Positions 34,350 to 43,186 of a stretch of DNA of 43,754 nucleotides are shown in pieces. Made by a program: the position numbers and the translations under genes. Where the stretch lies: positions 1 to 43,754 of the forward strand of contig OMXL01000018.1 of assembly GCA_900314985.1 (NCBI GenBank), given 5' to 3'. Every line of letters begins with the position of its first letter. The stretch's first letter is position 1. The DNA comes from an uncultured Prevotellaceae bacterium (lineage in GTDB: Bacteria; Bacteroidota; Bacteroidia; Bacteroidales; Bacteroidaceae). Under the pieces are notes generated by a model that saw only the letters and a list, made by a program, of their open reading frames with translations, made no database searches and had not been told where the DNA came from.

Positions 34350-36554
34350 CTATTTTATAACGACCTTTCGTGTCTTACCATCACTCATCTTGATGATGTT
34401 TAGGCCACGCTGTGGTGCTGACAGCAGCTTGCCATCGATGGTATAGTAGCGCTCAATAGCCTTTGCGCTATTGCTTACACTCTTAATGCCCGTTGGATTA
34501 GGATCGCTGTCTGTCAGTGCTACGATGCTGGCGAATTCGTACCAAGGCTCTGTGCTCTTGTAGGCTTCCAGGACAGAAGCAGGCACATGGAGCGTAGCAT
34601 TTTTGTAGTTTGAATTTTCAAAGCTGTAATTGAAATTGGTTTCCAGTACCTCTTCCGCGTAGCAATACATATCTGTTAGGCTGGAACATCCCCTAAAGGT
34701 CGCATAATCTATATTTTTGACACCTGCACCGACAACCACTGTCGACAAACTTGTACAACCGGCAAACGCACCTTCATGAATGGCTGTTACACTATTTGGT
34801 ATGACAATGGAGGATAGGCTTGTGCATTGGGAGAAAGAAAAGCTGCCAATGGTTGTGACACTCTGAGGAATATCTATGGAGGTTAGACCTGTGCACATTC
34901 CGAAAGTGCCATAGCCGATTTCAGTCAGCTTGTTGCCCAATTCTATCGAAGTCAAATCTGCACAGCCTGAAAAGGCATCCTCTTCTATTACAGTTACATT
35001 AGGGATGGATACTGAGGTGAGATTCATACAGTAAGAAAATGCTGACGGTCCTATCTTCGTCACACTATTGGGAATCGTTGTGTTTTTTATTCCAAATACA
35101 AGTCTATTGCTTGCTGTTTCTATAATAGCGTTACAGTTTTCACGAGAGTCATACACCGCATTCCCTTCCTCTACAGTAATGGACGTAAGCCCCGAGCAAC
35201 CATTAAACGTATATTTTCCAATGTGTGTCACACCAGTCGGAATATGGATAGAAGTTAACTTTGTGCAACCATAGAAAGCACTTTGGCCAATGTCTGTCAG
35301 ACTGTTGGGGAAATGAACAGCAACAATATTATTATAATAATAACTAAATACACGATCCATGATGCGGAGAGTACCTTCCTTTACATCAATGGTTGTATTC
35401 TCAGGCATTTGGCCTTTATATGCATAAAGATAGCCGCCTAAATACACCACTCCGTCTGGTTGAGCCTCAAACCAGGCTGTTGCATTGAAGGCCTGTGTTC
35501 CAATAATTGTTCTGTCTGAAATGGTGATTGACTCCAGGTTTTCACATCCGAGAAATGCCTGTTCACCAATGCTATCTACATTCTCGGGGATGATGACTGA
35601 GCTAAGACCTTTGCAGAAGTAAAACGCATATTTTTCTATCTTCTTTACGCTATTGGGGATATCAATAGCCGTCAAACCCTTACATCCATAGAATGCTCCT
35701 TCTCCAATTGTTTCCATACCATCAGGAAGATTGATAGAGGTAAGAGCATAGCATCCTGTGAATGCAGACTTACCGATACGCGTCACGTCATTCGAGAAGG
35801 TAATAGAAGTCATAACAAAACAATTCCAAAATGCATTGTCACCAATGCTTCTCACACCATCGCCAATCTCATATTCCTTGACTTTCCAACCAAAAAGGTT
35901 GGATATTGACCTCCCCTCACTATAGTCTTTCGATACGATACCAGGACTGTTCAGCACAACCTTTGTGATATTGTCGCAGTCATAGAATGCCTGTTCATCT
36001 ATATTCTCTACACCACTGCCAATAGTTACATCGGTTAAGCTGGTACACCCATAAAACATAAACTGGTCAATGCTTGTCAAACCATTGCCTATCGTAACAG
36101 AAGTGAGTCCAGAGCAACTACGGAACGCCTCTTCACCTATCGTTGTCACACTATTGGGAATGACGATGGAAGTCAGGGCAGTACAGTTCAGAAATGCTTG
36201 TTCTCCGATGCTCGTGACGCCATCGGGAATATTGATGGAGCTTAAGCTTGAGTTTCGCGCAAAAGCTAAGATTCCTATGGTTTTCAAACTATTGGGAAGC
36301 ACGACAGAAGTCAGGCTGGAACGAGACATAAATGCCTTTGCTTCAATTCCCGTAACACTGTATTCAACTTCTTCAAAAGTAACCGTTGCAGGAATAACGA
36401 CATCTCCATTAAAAGGATTCTTACGATTAAATGCAACTTCTGCGGTTTGGCTCTCGGCATCCAGGTTGTAATAGATACCATCAATAATCTGAGAAGTGGC
36501 ACTTGCTACCACTGGCAGCATCATTAACACGAGGAATAGCAATTGCTTTTTCAT
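34350..36554 (-). CDS. BspA-type leucine-rich-repeat surface protein
   Basis: 734 aa. Signal peptide ending VVASATS. Nearly the whole protein is BspA/LRR_5 repeats of about 23 residues with the pattern 'LTSI.IPNSVT.IGE.AF..C' (for example LTSIVIPNSVTTIGEEAF, LTSINLPDGMETIGEGAF), at least a dozen units. BspA proteins of oral Bacteroidetes bind host proteins and other bacteria. An irregular part near residues 375-400 and another near 460-490 interrupt the array. The end (IERYYTIDGKLLSAPQRG...KTRKVVIK) is a sorting-like tail shared with the M4 protease and the adhesin-like protein. It has its own promoter. Confidence 0.9.
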   Translation of the reverse strand: MKKQLLFLVLMMLPVVASATSQIIDGIYYNLDAESQTAEVAFNRKNPFNGDVVIPATVTFEEVEYSVTGIEAKAFMSRSSLTSVVLPNSLKTIGILAFARNSSLSSINIPDGVTSIGEQAFLNCTALTSIVIPNSVTTIGEEAFRSCSGLTSVTIGNGLTSIDQFMFYGCTSLTDVTIGSGVENIDEQAFYDCDNITKVVLNSPGIVSKDYSEGRSISNLFGWKVKEYEIGDGVRSIGDNAFWNCFVMTSITFSNDVTRIGKSAFTGCYALTSINLPDGMETIGEGAFYGCKGLTAIDIPNSVKKIEKYAFYFCKGLSSVIIPENVDSIGEQAFLGCENLESITISDRTIIGTQAFNATAWFEAQPDGVVYLGGYLYAYKGQMPENTTIDVKEGTLRIMDRVFSYYYNNIVAVHFPNSLTDIGQSAFYGCTKLTSIHIPTGVTHIGKYTFNGCSGLTSITVEEGNAVYDSRENCNAIIETASNRLVFGIKNTTIPNSVTKIGPSAFSYCMNLTSVSIPNVTVIEEDAFSGCADLTSIELGNKLTEIGYGTFGMCTGLTSIDIPQSVTTIGSFSFSQCTSLSSIVIPNSVTAIHEGAFAGCTSLSTVVVGAGVKNIDYATFRGCSSLTDMYCYAEEVLETNFNYSFENSNYKNATLHVPASVLEAYKSTEPWYEFASIVALTDSDPNPTGIKSVSNSAKAIERYYTIDGKLLSAPQRGLNIIKMSDGKTRKVVIK

Positions 36555-36588
36555 TGTTCTGTTTTTAGTGTGCGTTTATTTCAGCGTG

Positions 36589-36619
36589 CAAAGGTACAAC
36601 ATTTTCAACAAACGAACAA
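36589..36619 (-). promoter_or_regulatory. Promoter of the BspA/transglutaminase-like operon
   Basis: The minus strand reads TTG (36619-36617), 20 nt, TACCTTTG (36596-36589). The leader is about 30 nt. Confidence 0.7.
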
Positions 36620-36663
36620 GGAAAAGAGGAAAGGATTTTCGATGGCTGCAGGATGAGGAGACA

Positions 36664-36691
36664 AAGAAAGGAGCCGATTGGCCCCTTTCTT
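36664..36691 (-). terminator. Terminator of the adhesin-like gene
   Basis: AAGAAAGGAGCC (36664-36675) pairs with GGCCCCTTTCTT (36680-36691) with one G-T wobble, loop 4 nt. It lies 27 nt after the stop codon on the minus strand, followed by TG and T-rich sequence. Confidence 0.7.
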
Positions 36692-36717
36692 AATGAGTAG
36701 TTACAAGGAAGTAGTGC

Positions 36718-39700
36718 TTACTTAACCACTACAGTCTTGTTATTGATGATGTATACACCCTTCAGACCGTTCAGACTGGTAGCCTGATTGCTGATGAGCT
36801 TACCGTCCAGTGTATAGATGGTGAACGACTTGCCACTGTTCAGAATCTCGTTGATGGCAGTAACCACCTCGAGAGAAGTAGTGGCAGGCTTCGACTCCAT
36901 ACCGTTGGCATAGACAGCAGTCACCGCAAATACGTGGTTGCCCAGAGCCAGTTCCTTCAGTTCGGTAGCGTTCTCTACGGTGTTGCCTGTTGCAGCAGCA
37001 TCTACATAGATGTTGTAGCTTACAGGAGTAGCATTGCCAGGAGTATAGGTCACATCGTCAACTACCAGCACAAACTGGTCAGTAACATTGAAGTGACGGA
37101 TGGCAATATAACCATTCTGACCAGCATACTCGCTCAAATCTACGCTATACTGTGTCATCGTCTTTGTTGCTACATACTCGTTAGAAACCTGTGTGAAGGC
37201 CATAGGATCGGTAGCACTCGTGGTAGAAACGAATACAGCAAAGTGCTCGGCAGGATATTGCTTGTCCTGACCACATGCCCAGAACGAGAAGGTGCCATCC
37301 AACTTAGCCAATGGTGTTACCAGCCAGTTGTCGGGAGTCAGCGCCGTACGAGTGTTGTTGCTATAGCTCTCAGAATATACGCAACCATCACCAGAAGTGG
37401 TAGTAAATCCACCTTCCTCACCAGCAATATTGATATGATGTATCCAGTCGTCGCCATCGTTATCAGCATCTATCGTGGTAAACTCGCCCATGCCATCCTC
37501 AAAGCTCTCGGTAATCGTGCTGTTAAAGATGGTGGTAGGTGTGGTCCATGACAGGGTTACGGTCTTGCCGTCCTGCTGAGCTTTCAGATTCTCAGGAGCA
37601 GCCACTACAGGGTTCTGTACGGTGATGATAGCCTCCTGTGCGTTGTTGTCAGGATTCAGGTCGTTGTCGTAGATAACCTCAGCCTTGAGGGTTACGGCAC
37701 CAGCCTCGTCGAATACCGTAGTAGCGAAGTCTGCCTCCGCTTTCAGCGTAGCGAAACCATCCAGGTCCTCCTCGTAGGTCTTGTCAAGAATTACCTTGTT
37801 GCCTGCTGTGAGCTTCAGGGTGAAGCCAGAAGCAGCATTCTCGGCATTGTTCTTGATAGTCATCTTCACCTTAGCCGTATTACCAGCAACGATGCTGGCA
37901 GGAGCCTCCATTGATACTTCAAGGTCGTGCTCATAGAGGTCGAGAATGCGGATAGCATCCAGTGATACATAGTTGCCCTTTGACACAAGGTTGCCTGAAG
38001 CGTTCACCTCGCTAGGAGTCATATACATACCCTTGAACTTGAAACGGATAAACTGTTCGGCATCCTGTACCTCCGTCAAAGGCATCTGGAAGGTGTTGTA
38101 AGTACCGCTGAGCTGAGCAGTCTGCAGTATCTGATAGTCACCACCATCCTTCGATACGTAAACAGTCAGTGCTCTTACACCAGTACCCTTTGCGTCGAAG
38201 ATGATGGCGGGGTTCGTGATATCCTTGATGTTTATCTTACCAGACTCGAAGAATACACCACCCGTCTGCTTGGCCAGGATTTCTACAGCAGCACCGTCGC
38301 CATCGCTAGCATCTTCTGATGTCAGCAGACGAGCATTCTCTGTCTCCCAGAAATAATGCAGATTGTTGTCAGTGAAACTCTCGAGGAATGGCAACTCATA
38401 AGGCTTACCTGTCAAGAGCGCTACATATTCCTCCTCGCCAGCACCGCTGATGTTAGTGGGCTGGATAGCAAAATACTGATAGTCCTGATTGCCTTGCAGT
38501 GTGTTGTAAGCCACTTCGAGGTTGGTCTTACCTGTAGCCTCACCAATCTGTTGGTTCAGTACGGGGAACTGCATGCCCTGATAGGTCTCAATGTTTACAG
38601 TCCATGCCTTGTAGGTTACTTGAGCAGGATCTACATAAGCACCGTTAGGACCGGTAGTGCCTACACCATTCCAAGAGAAATATACATTAGAGAAACGGTC
38701 TTGCACGGCAGTACCCTCTACGCTGGCAGGAACATCGTAGCCAACATATACTGATACCTTTTCACTCTTCTCACCAGCACCCTCGCCGTTGCTTGGGATA
38801 ATCTGATAGGTATAGGTCTTACCATTACCTACGTTCTCGTCCTTCCAAGTGAGTGCTGTGCCAGGAGCCACATTCTCAAAGGTCTTTACCAGAATCTCAT
38901 CGCGATAGATGTCGATGCTCATGTCGCCACTCAGTTCAGAGGCGTTGGCCGTCGTGGTAGGAGCAGTGAAGGCAAGATTTACCTCCAGTGCAGCCTGGGC
39001 ACCAGCAGTAGCGGTGAAGTTCTCTACCGCAGCAGGAGCCATAGGCTCTACGCCCTTGGTTACCGACAGGCTGTGAGCCACCAGATAGTACATATCCTGA
39101 TCGCTGATGGCGTGGATGGCAATATAGTAATTGCCCTCTACAGGAACTGTGAACTCTGCAGAATAGTCAGCAGCAAAGCGAGAAGTAATCTCTGTGGGTT
39201 GGATGAGCTTCATCGTCAGACTGCCTGCTTCTGCCTTTCTGCCCAGTACCACCTCGAAGCGCTCGGGCTGTTCCTCGTCAAAGGCGTTGAGGTTGGCAGT
39301 TACCACATAGTGCTTGCCTCTCTCCAAGTGGATAGGCTGAGAAACCAGATAGTCGTCACCGGCAAAGTTGTCGTTGTGCTCGTAGTAAGCGTTGTGCGCA
39401 GCGTCTTCCCACTTCCATGTGTAGTTGTCGCCATTGGCATCAATCACCTGGCAGCTCTCGAAAGCATCGCGAGTAGAGAAGTCAACGACATAAGGAACCT
39501 CTGCAATGTTAGAGATATAAGCATCTACGGCATCGCTAGTCAGACCCTTACCCTTGTCGTTGTAGGCAATAACCTGATATGTGTAGCTACCGATAGTCAG
39601 CGCCTCGTCCTCGTCAACATAGCTGAGCTCGCTGCCAGGAGCTACATCTTCAAAAGTCTTGATGACCTCGCCGTTGCGCAGAATCTCAATCTGTGTCAGA

Positions 39701-41001
39701 TTGCCAGTCAGGTCCTCTCCCTTCACATTCTTGGTAGGAGCCTTGAAGCTGATGGTGGCAGCCAACTTGCTTGTTGAGGGAACTACTGTCAAGTCGTCAA
39801 CCGTAGTAGGAGCCTGCAGATCGGCACTCACCTCTACAATCAGGTTGTTGACATACAAGAAATATTGACCTTCATCCGAGATAGCATGAATACCAAAATA
39901 GTAGTAACCATCCTCATCCACGGTGATGAGCTTGTTCTCCAAGCAGTGCTTGTCGTCATCTCTCCATGTCACGTCGGTAGAAGCAATAACAGGTACGGTC
40001 ATTGCTTCAGCCGTCTTGTCTGTTCCCATCTTCACCTCTACGCGCTCATCAAAGTAAGATGCCCATGTGTCGATGGCGAAGCGATAAGCCTTGCCAGCCT
40101 CCAGCTTGATACCCGGTGTGATGAGCCAGTCGTCAGCCACGGCATAGTTGTTGTAGTGATATCTGGCATAGTCAGAAGATGAGGGGAAAGACCATGTGTT
40201 AAGGTCACCGTCATTGTTGGCATTAATAATGGTGAATGAACTCTGATCTGTCAAATCTGTGAAAGAGGGAATGTAGGGTAGGTCATCAATTTGAGTGGGA
40301 ACGATAAACTCGTTCCATACGCTCTGGAAAATACCATAGCGAGAGAAACTGTTGTCATTGTCGTAGAACTGTCCCATAAAGAAATTGGCACTTGTGTTCT
40401 GCTGAATGATAGAGTTACCCTCAATGGTAAAGGTGAATGGCTCACTTTGGTCGGCTTTGACTGCATAGGTTCCATTGGGATATTTCATGCCCCATTTGAT
40501 GCTGGCGTTGGCACCTTTGCTTCCGATATAAATCAGAGGCTGCATGGTAGGAATGGTAATGGTGTTACCCTCCTTAGTACCTTTTACCCATGTGCCACAA
40601 GGATTATATGCAATGATGTCCTTGATGTAAACGGTACCGTCGCTACACTCCACAATAGTGATGGTACCGCTCTGTTCCATCTGCTTTACCTGCTGATTTT
40701 GTGAAATGTAGCATTGACCTGTGCGTACATAGGTCTTCTCTACACCCTCAGCAGGCTGCTGGATGATGCCGTGTTCGTCAACCACCTCACCAGTTGACTC
40801 AGGAGTCTTCAGCGGACGCTTGCTCTTAGCGGCCTTTGCCTTAGCGGCTTTGGCAGCACGGACTGCATCCTGCGTCAAGGGCTCTTGTGTTTTTAACCAC
40901 TCAGCCGTTGCCGCTTTCCTTTTAGCAACAGTCTGAGCATAACTTGGAAATGCCAACAGCATACCTGTCAGCAGTATCCCGAAGAAATACTTTTTACCCA
41001 T
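36718..41001 (-). CDS. Large secreted multidomain protein: cleaved-adhesin, FN3 and CARDB-like domains
   Basis: 1427 aa, the largest gene here. Signal peptide ending PSYAQT, then an Ala/Lys-rich segment (RAAKAAKAKAAKSKRP). At least three cleaved-adhesin/MAM-like jelly-roll domains are visible, with 'NANNDGDLNTWSF', 'DANGDNYTWKWED' and 'DADNDGDDWIHH' openings and 'DDWLITP'-like strands. FN3-type domains sit between them (APTTVDDLTVVPSTSKLAATISF; AYNDKGKGLTSDAVDAYI). A CARDB-like domain (HDLEVSMEAPASIVAGNTAKV) precedes the last cleaved-adhesin domain. The end, FTIYTLDGKLISN...NNKTVVVK, is a sorting-like tail. It resembles gingipain adhesin regions without a protease, so binding to host or matrix is likely. 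Confidence 0.88.
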   Translation of the reverse strand: MGKKYFFGILLTGMLLAFPSYAQTVAKRKAATAEWLKTQEPLTQDAVRAAKAAKAKAAKSKRPLKTPESTGEVVDEHGIIQQPAEGVEKTYVRTGQCYISQNQQVKQMEQSGTITIVECSDGTVYIKDIIAYNPCGTWVKGTKEGNTITIPTMQPLIYIGSKGANASIKWGMKYPNGTYAVKADQSEPFTFTIEGNSIIQQNTSANFFMGQFYDNDNSFSRYGIFQSVWNEFIVPTQIDDLPYIPSFTDLTDQSSFTIINANNDGDLNTWSFPSSSDYARYHYNNYAVADDWLITPGIKLEAGKAYRFAIDTWASYFDERVEVKMGTDKTAEAMTVPVIASTDVTWRDDDKHCLENKLITVDEDGYYYFGIHAISDEGQYFLYVNNLIVEVSADLQAPTTVDDLTVVPSTSKLAATISFKAPTKNVKGEDLTGNLTQIEILRNGEVIKTFEDVAPGSELSYVDEDEALTIGSYTYQVIAYNDKGKGLTSDAVDAYISNIAEVPYVVDFSTRDAFESCQVIDANGDNYTWKWEDAAHNAYYEHNDNFAGDDYLVSQPIHLERGKHYVVTANLNAFDEEQPERFEVVLGRKAEAGSLTMKLIQPTEITSRFAADYSAEFTVPVEGNYYIAIHAISDQDMYYLVAHSLSVTKGVEPMAPAAVENFTATAGAQAALEVNLAFTAPTTTANASELSGDMSIDIYRDEILVKTFENVAPGTALTWKDENVGNGKTYTYQIIPSNGEGAGEKSEKVSVYVGYDVPASVEGTAVQDRFSNVYFSWNGVGTTGPNGAYVDPAQVTYKAWTVNIETYQGMQFPVLNQQIGEATGKTNLEVAYNTLQGNQDYQYFAIQPTNISGAGEEEYVALLTGKPYELPFLESFTDNNLHYFWETENARLLTSEDASDGDGAAVEILAKQTGGVFFESGKINIKDITNPAIIFDAKGTGVRALTVYVSKDGGDYQILQTAQLSGTYNTFQMPLTEVQDAEQFIRFKFKGMYMTPSEVNASGNLVSKGNYVSLDAIRILDLYEHDLEVSMEAPASIVAGNTAKVKMTIKNNAENAASGFTLKLTAGNKVILDKTYEEDLDGFATLKAEADFATTVFDEAGAVTLKAEVIYDNDLNPDNNAQEAIITVQNPVVAAPENLKAQQDGKTVTLSWTTPTTIFNSTITESFEDGMGEFTTIDADNDGDDWIHHINIAGEEGGFTTTSGDGCVYSESYSNNTRTALTPDNWLVTPLAKLDGTFSFWACGQDKQYPAEHFAVFVSTTSATDPMAFTQVSNEYVATKTMTQYSVDLSEYAGQNGYIAIRHFNVTDQFVLVVDDVTYTPGNATPVSYNIYVDAAATGNTVENATELKELALGNHVFAVTAVYANGMESKPATTSLEVVTAINEILNSGKSFTIYTLDGKLISNQATSLNGLKGVYIINNKTVVVK

Positions 41002-41043
41002 AGTTAAGTATTAATTTAGTTGATTATTTGAAAAATTCGGGTG

Positions 41044-41051
41044 CAAAATTA
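41044..41051 (-). promoter_or_regulatory. -7 promoter element of the adhesin-like gene
   Basis: The minus strand reads TAATTTTG, 43 nt before the ATG. No clear -33 TTG. The stretch 41052-41162 upstream is AT-rich and otherwise featureless to my reading. Confidence 0.5.
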
Positions 41052-41162
41052 ATACATTATCTTTAATTCATGCACAGAAACTGAATAAATTGTCACAAAT
41101 TTTGCAAGAAAACTATTAACCTATTAACATACATGGAACATGCATTGAAATCAATGCTACAA

Positions 41163-41241
41163 AGAATTTTGCTTGCAAATTGCCGTCACCGTCACGGCTA
41201 AGTGGCTGTATGATAGCGCGTTTAGTGTGACACTTGTTTTT
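41163..41241 (-). repeat. Dispersed 80-nt element, copy X
   Basis: Read on the minus strand it begins AAAAAACAAGTGTCACAC, continues TAAACG, and near its far end has GTGACGGTGAC. It aligns over about 80 nt with copy Y at 43025-43103, 17 bases being identical in a row (AAGTGTCACACTAAACG). It starts 8 nt after the SDR stop and lies upstream of the adhesin-like gene promoter. No ORF. Confidence 0.75.
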
Positions 41242-41248
41242 TGCATCT

Positions 41249-41956
41249 TCATAGTTTTATGATGCGCCAGAGGCAGCGGGGTATTCTGCGCCAGAGAGCA
41301 GTCAGCAGTCGGTAGCGCCAGTCGATGACGCGGACGTGCTGTCGATGGTTGATGGCATAGACAATCTCTTGTGCTACCTTCTGGGGTTTGAGCAACATAG
41401 GGTAGTGGAAGTCGCCAGCCAGTAGTGCTGTATCTACAAAGCCTGGGCGGATGTCAGTAAAGTGGATTTTCAGTCCTCTGGCATTCGCCTGCTGTTCTAG
41501 GGCTTGCAGATAGACGTTCTGCATGGCCTTTGTGGCAGAATAAGAGGGAGCAGGACCCAGTCCTTTGGTGCCGGCAATCGATGTGATGGCTGCAATGTGT
41601 CCTCTACCCTGCGAGGCAAAATAGCGATAGGCCTCTCCAATCATTCTGGTGAAGCCCATAGCATTGGTATTCATCGTGGCGAGTTCTATCTCTTCTTTCA
41701 ACTCACGATTCTGCTTACCAATGCCTGAAGCGTAGAAGAAAAGGTCCATTCCACCGAGATTATCGATCAGCTTGCGCAGACGCTCTGTGGCATCTTCGGC
41801 AGTAACGTCGATTTGTGCTACCTCGTCAGCGCCTATCGTTTGCAACAGTTCTACACGACGGGCAGCCACTCCCAGTGTCCATCCTTCTTGCTTCAAGAGG
41901 CGAGCCACTTCCAGCCCGATGCCTGATGATGCTCCAATAATGATTGCTCTTTTCAT
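41249..41956 (-). CDS. Short-chain dehydrogenase/reductase
   Basis: 235 aa, classical SDR size. Cofactor-binding GASSGIGLEVARLL at the N-terminus, VAARRVELL at strand 2 (Arg suggests NADP(H)), YASGIG replacing NNAG, catalytic Ser in AAITSIAGTKG, and Tyr/Lys in PSYSATKAM. RPGFVDT follows the active site as usual. The C-terminus is basic and hydrophobic (LTALWRRIPRCLWRIIKL), possibly membrane-associated. The substrate is unknown. It is a single gene with its own promoter. Confidence 0.9.
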   Translation of the reverse strand: MKRAIIIGASSGIGLEVARLLKQEGWTLGVAARRVELLQTIGADEVAQIDVTAEDATERLRKLIDNLGGMDLFFYASGIGKQNRELKEEIELATMNTNAMGFTRMIGEAYRYFASQGRGHIAAITSIAGTKGLGPAPSYSATKAMQNVYLQALEQQANARGLKIHFTDIRPGFVDTALLAGDFHYPMLLKPQKVAQEIVYAINHRQHVRVIDWRYRLLTALWRRIPRCLWRIIKL

Positions 41957-41984
41957 GACTCCTAATGTTTTATGGCTTTGTCTG

Positions 41985-42015
41985 CAAAGTTACACACTTT
42001 TGCTGAATCCACCAA
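41985..42015 (-). promoter_or_regulatory. SDR gene promoter
   Basis: TTG (42015-42013), 20 nt, TAACTTTG (41992-41985) on the minus strand. Confidence 0.75.
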
Positions 42016-42138
42016 GCTTTTCTTGGCTCATAAAGAAAAAACGTCAATTTTCGTCAATGAATCGTCAATCAACGTTGAAAGAAGAATGTTATCGTACAAA
42101 AAACTGGCTGTTTTCTTTTTTCTTTCCAAAATATTCGC

Positions 42139-42146
42139 TATATTTG
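42139..42146 (+). promoter_or_regulatory. -7 promoter element of yccF
   Basis: TATATTTG, 40 nt before the yccF ATG; no convincing -33 TTG. Confidence 0.55.
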
Positions 42147-42186
42147 CACCTGATTCCGATAATTAAAACTTACAATTACAAACATT

Positions 42187-42564
42187 ATGAAACTATTAGG
42201 AAACATTATTTGGGTCCTCTTCGGAGGTTTGTTCATGGCCTTAGGCTATGTGCTCTCGGGTCTTATTCTGATGATTACCATCATTGGCATTCCCTTCGGT
42301 TGGCAGATTCTGAAACTGTCGTCATTGTGTCTGTGGCCATTCGGACGTGACTCTCGTGTCACAGAAAAGGGTACTGGTTGTCTGAGTACTGGTATGAATG
42401 TGTTGTGGTTCCTGATTGGTGGCATCTGGATTGCCGTTGGTCATGCTATCTGGGGCCTCATCTTCTTCATTACCATCATTGGAATTCCTTTCGGAAAACA
42501 ACACTTCAAGTTGGCTTCTATCGCTCTGACCCCATTTGGTCGTGAGATTGTAAGCGTCGACTAA
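42187..42564 (+). CDS. yccF: YccF-family inner-membrane protein
   Basis: 125 aa made of two similar halves. Each half has a hydrophobic hairpin followed by a conserved turn: ITIIGIPFGWQILKLSSLCLWPFGR in the first, and ITIIGIPFGKQHFKLASIALTPFGR in the second. This internal duplication is the YccF (DUF307) signature. Function is unknown in any species I can recall. It has its own promoter and a strong terminator, so it is a single-gene unit divergent from the SDR gene. Confidence 0.92.
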   Translation: MKLLGNIIWVLFGGLFMALGYVLSGLILMITIIGIPFGWQILKLSSLCLWPFGRDSRVTEKGTGCLSTGMNVLWFLIGGIWIAVGHAIWGLIFFITIIGIPFGKQHFKLASIALTPFGREIVSVD

Positions 42565-42584
42565 TTGAAAATATAGCAGCATGT

Positions 42585-42618
42585 AAAGAGGATAAGTCCA
42601 TCGGCTTATCCTCTTTTT
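42585..42618 (+). terminator. Terminator of yccF
   Basis: AAAGAGGATAAG (42585-42596) pairs perfectly with CTTATCCTCTTT (42605-42616), with an 8-nt loop and further T residues. Confidence 0.9.
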
Positions 42619-42755
42619 ATATGTATGACTATCAGCGAGTTCCGATTCCTTTACAACAAATCAAAACGAATCTAAACTTCTGTTAAATTAGTGTTAAATT
42701 CTTGCGGTTTATTTGATAATCGAGCCAACTACAACTATTCCTCATCTGCACGAGA

Positions 42756-43012
42756 TATTCCTGTAACCACCTCAGCCACAATCACTTCCAAATCTATTCT
42801 TCTCATCTCCCAAATCAATTCTTCTCGTCGCCCTATCAGTTTTTCCCTCTTCGTGCGACGGCCATCAAAAATATGTTCGACGGCCGTCGGACATATCTGC
42901 GACATCCGTCGCACTAAACGAATAGAGTTAATACGGCGCTGTGTACAGCAAATACAGATACAGGACAAACTAATACAGCGCTGGCTTAGGCTAATACGGG
43001 ATCCCCCTTCTA
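42756..43012 (+). repeat. Composite intergenic repeat, copy B
   Basis: Same layout as copy A. A pyrimidine-rich part has AACCACCTCA at 42765-42774. Three 22-nt units run from 42854: a decayed TGCGACGGCCATC, then TTCGACGGCCGTCGGA (42876-42891), then TGCGACATCCGTCGCA (42898-42913). Four 21-nt units start at 42928, 42949, 42970 and 42991 (TTAATAC, CAAATAC, CTAATAC, CTAATAC). In the first 65 aligned columns (42848-42912 against 19207-19271) I count 54 identities and no gap. It lies downstream of the yccF terminator and upstream of a small-lipoprotein promoter, the same gene-relative orientation as copy A. Between the terminator and 42756 I see nothing else. Confidence 0.85.
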
Positions 43013-43024
43013 CGTTTTTTATCG

Positions 43025-43103
43025 AAAAACAAGTGTCACACTAAACGTGTTGTCAAACAACAACTTACGCGTGACAGTGACACTTGATTTCAAGCGAATG
43101 TTC
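43025..43103 (+). repeat. Dispersed 80-nt element, copy Y
   Basis: Directly follows composite repeat copy B. CAAGTGTCAC (43030-43039) and GTGACACTTG (43077-43086) form a perfect 10-bp inverted repeat 37 nt apart; in copy X the second arm is changed. It lies just upstream of the small-lipoprotein promoter. The match to copy X at 41163-41241 is on the opposite strand. Confidence 0.75.
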
Positions 43104-43124
43104 TCAAAATCCTTTTCTTTTTCC

Positions 43125-43156
43125 TTTGGCTGTTTGATGAAAATGTAGTAACTTTG
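43125..43156 (+). promoter_or_regulatory. Promoter of the small lipoprotein gene
   Basis: TTTG at 43125-43128, 20 nt, TAACTTTG at 43149-43156. Confidence 0.75.
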
Positions 43157-43186
43157 CCGCGATTTACCTAATACACCAATTAAAAG

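Noticed and set aside
42691-43044. A 117-aa ORF across composite repeat copy B, and a 77-aa ORF on the other strand
   Set aside because: The 22-nt unit length is not a multiple of three, copy A puts the same DNA in a different frame with early stops, and neither ORF has a promoter or protein-like composition. The sequence is conserved as DNA, not protein.
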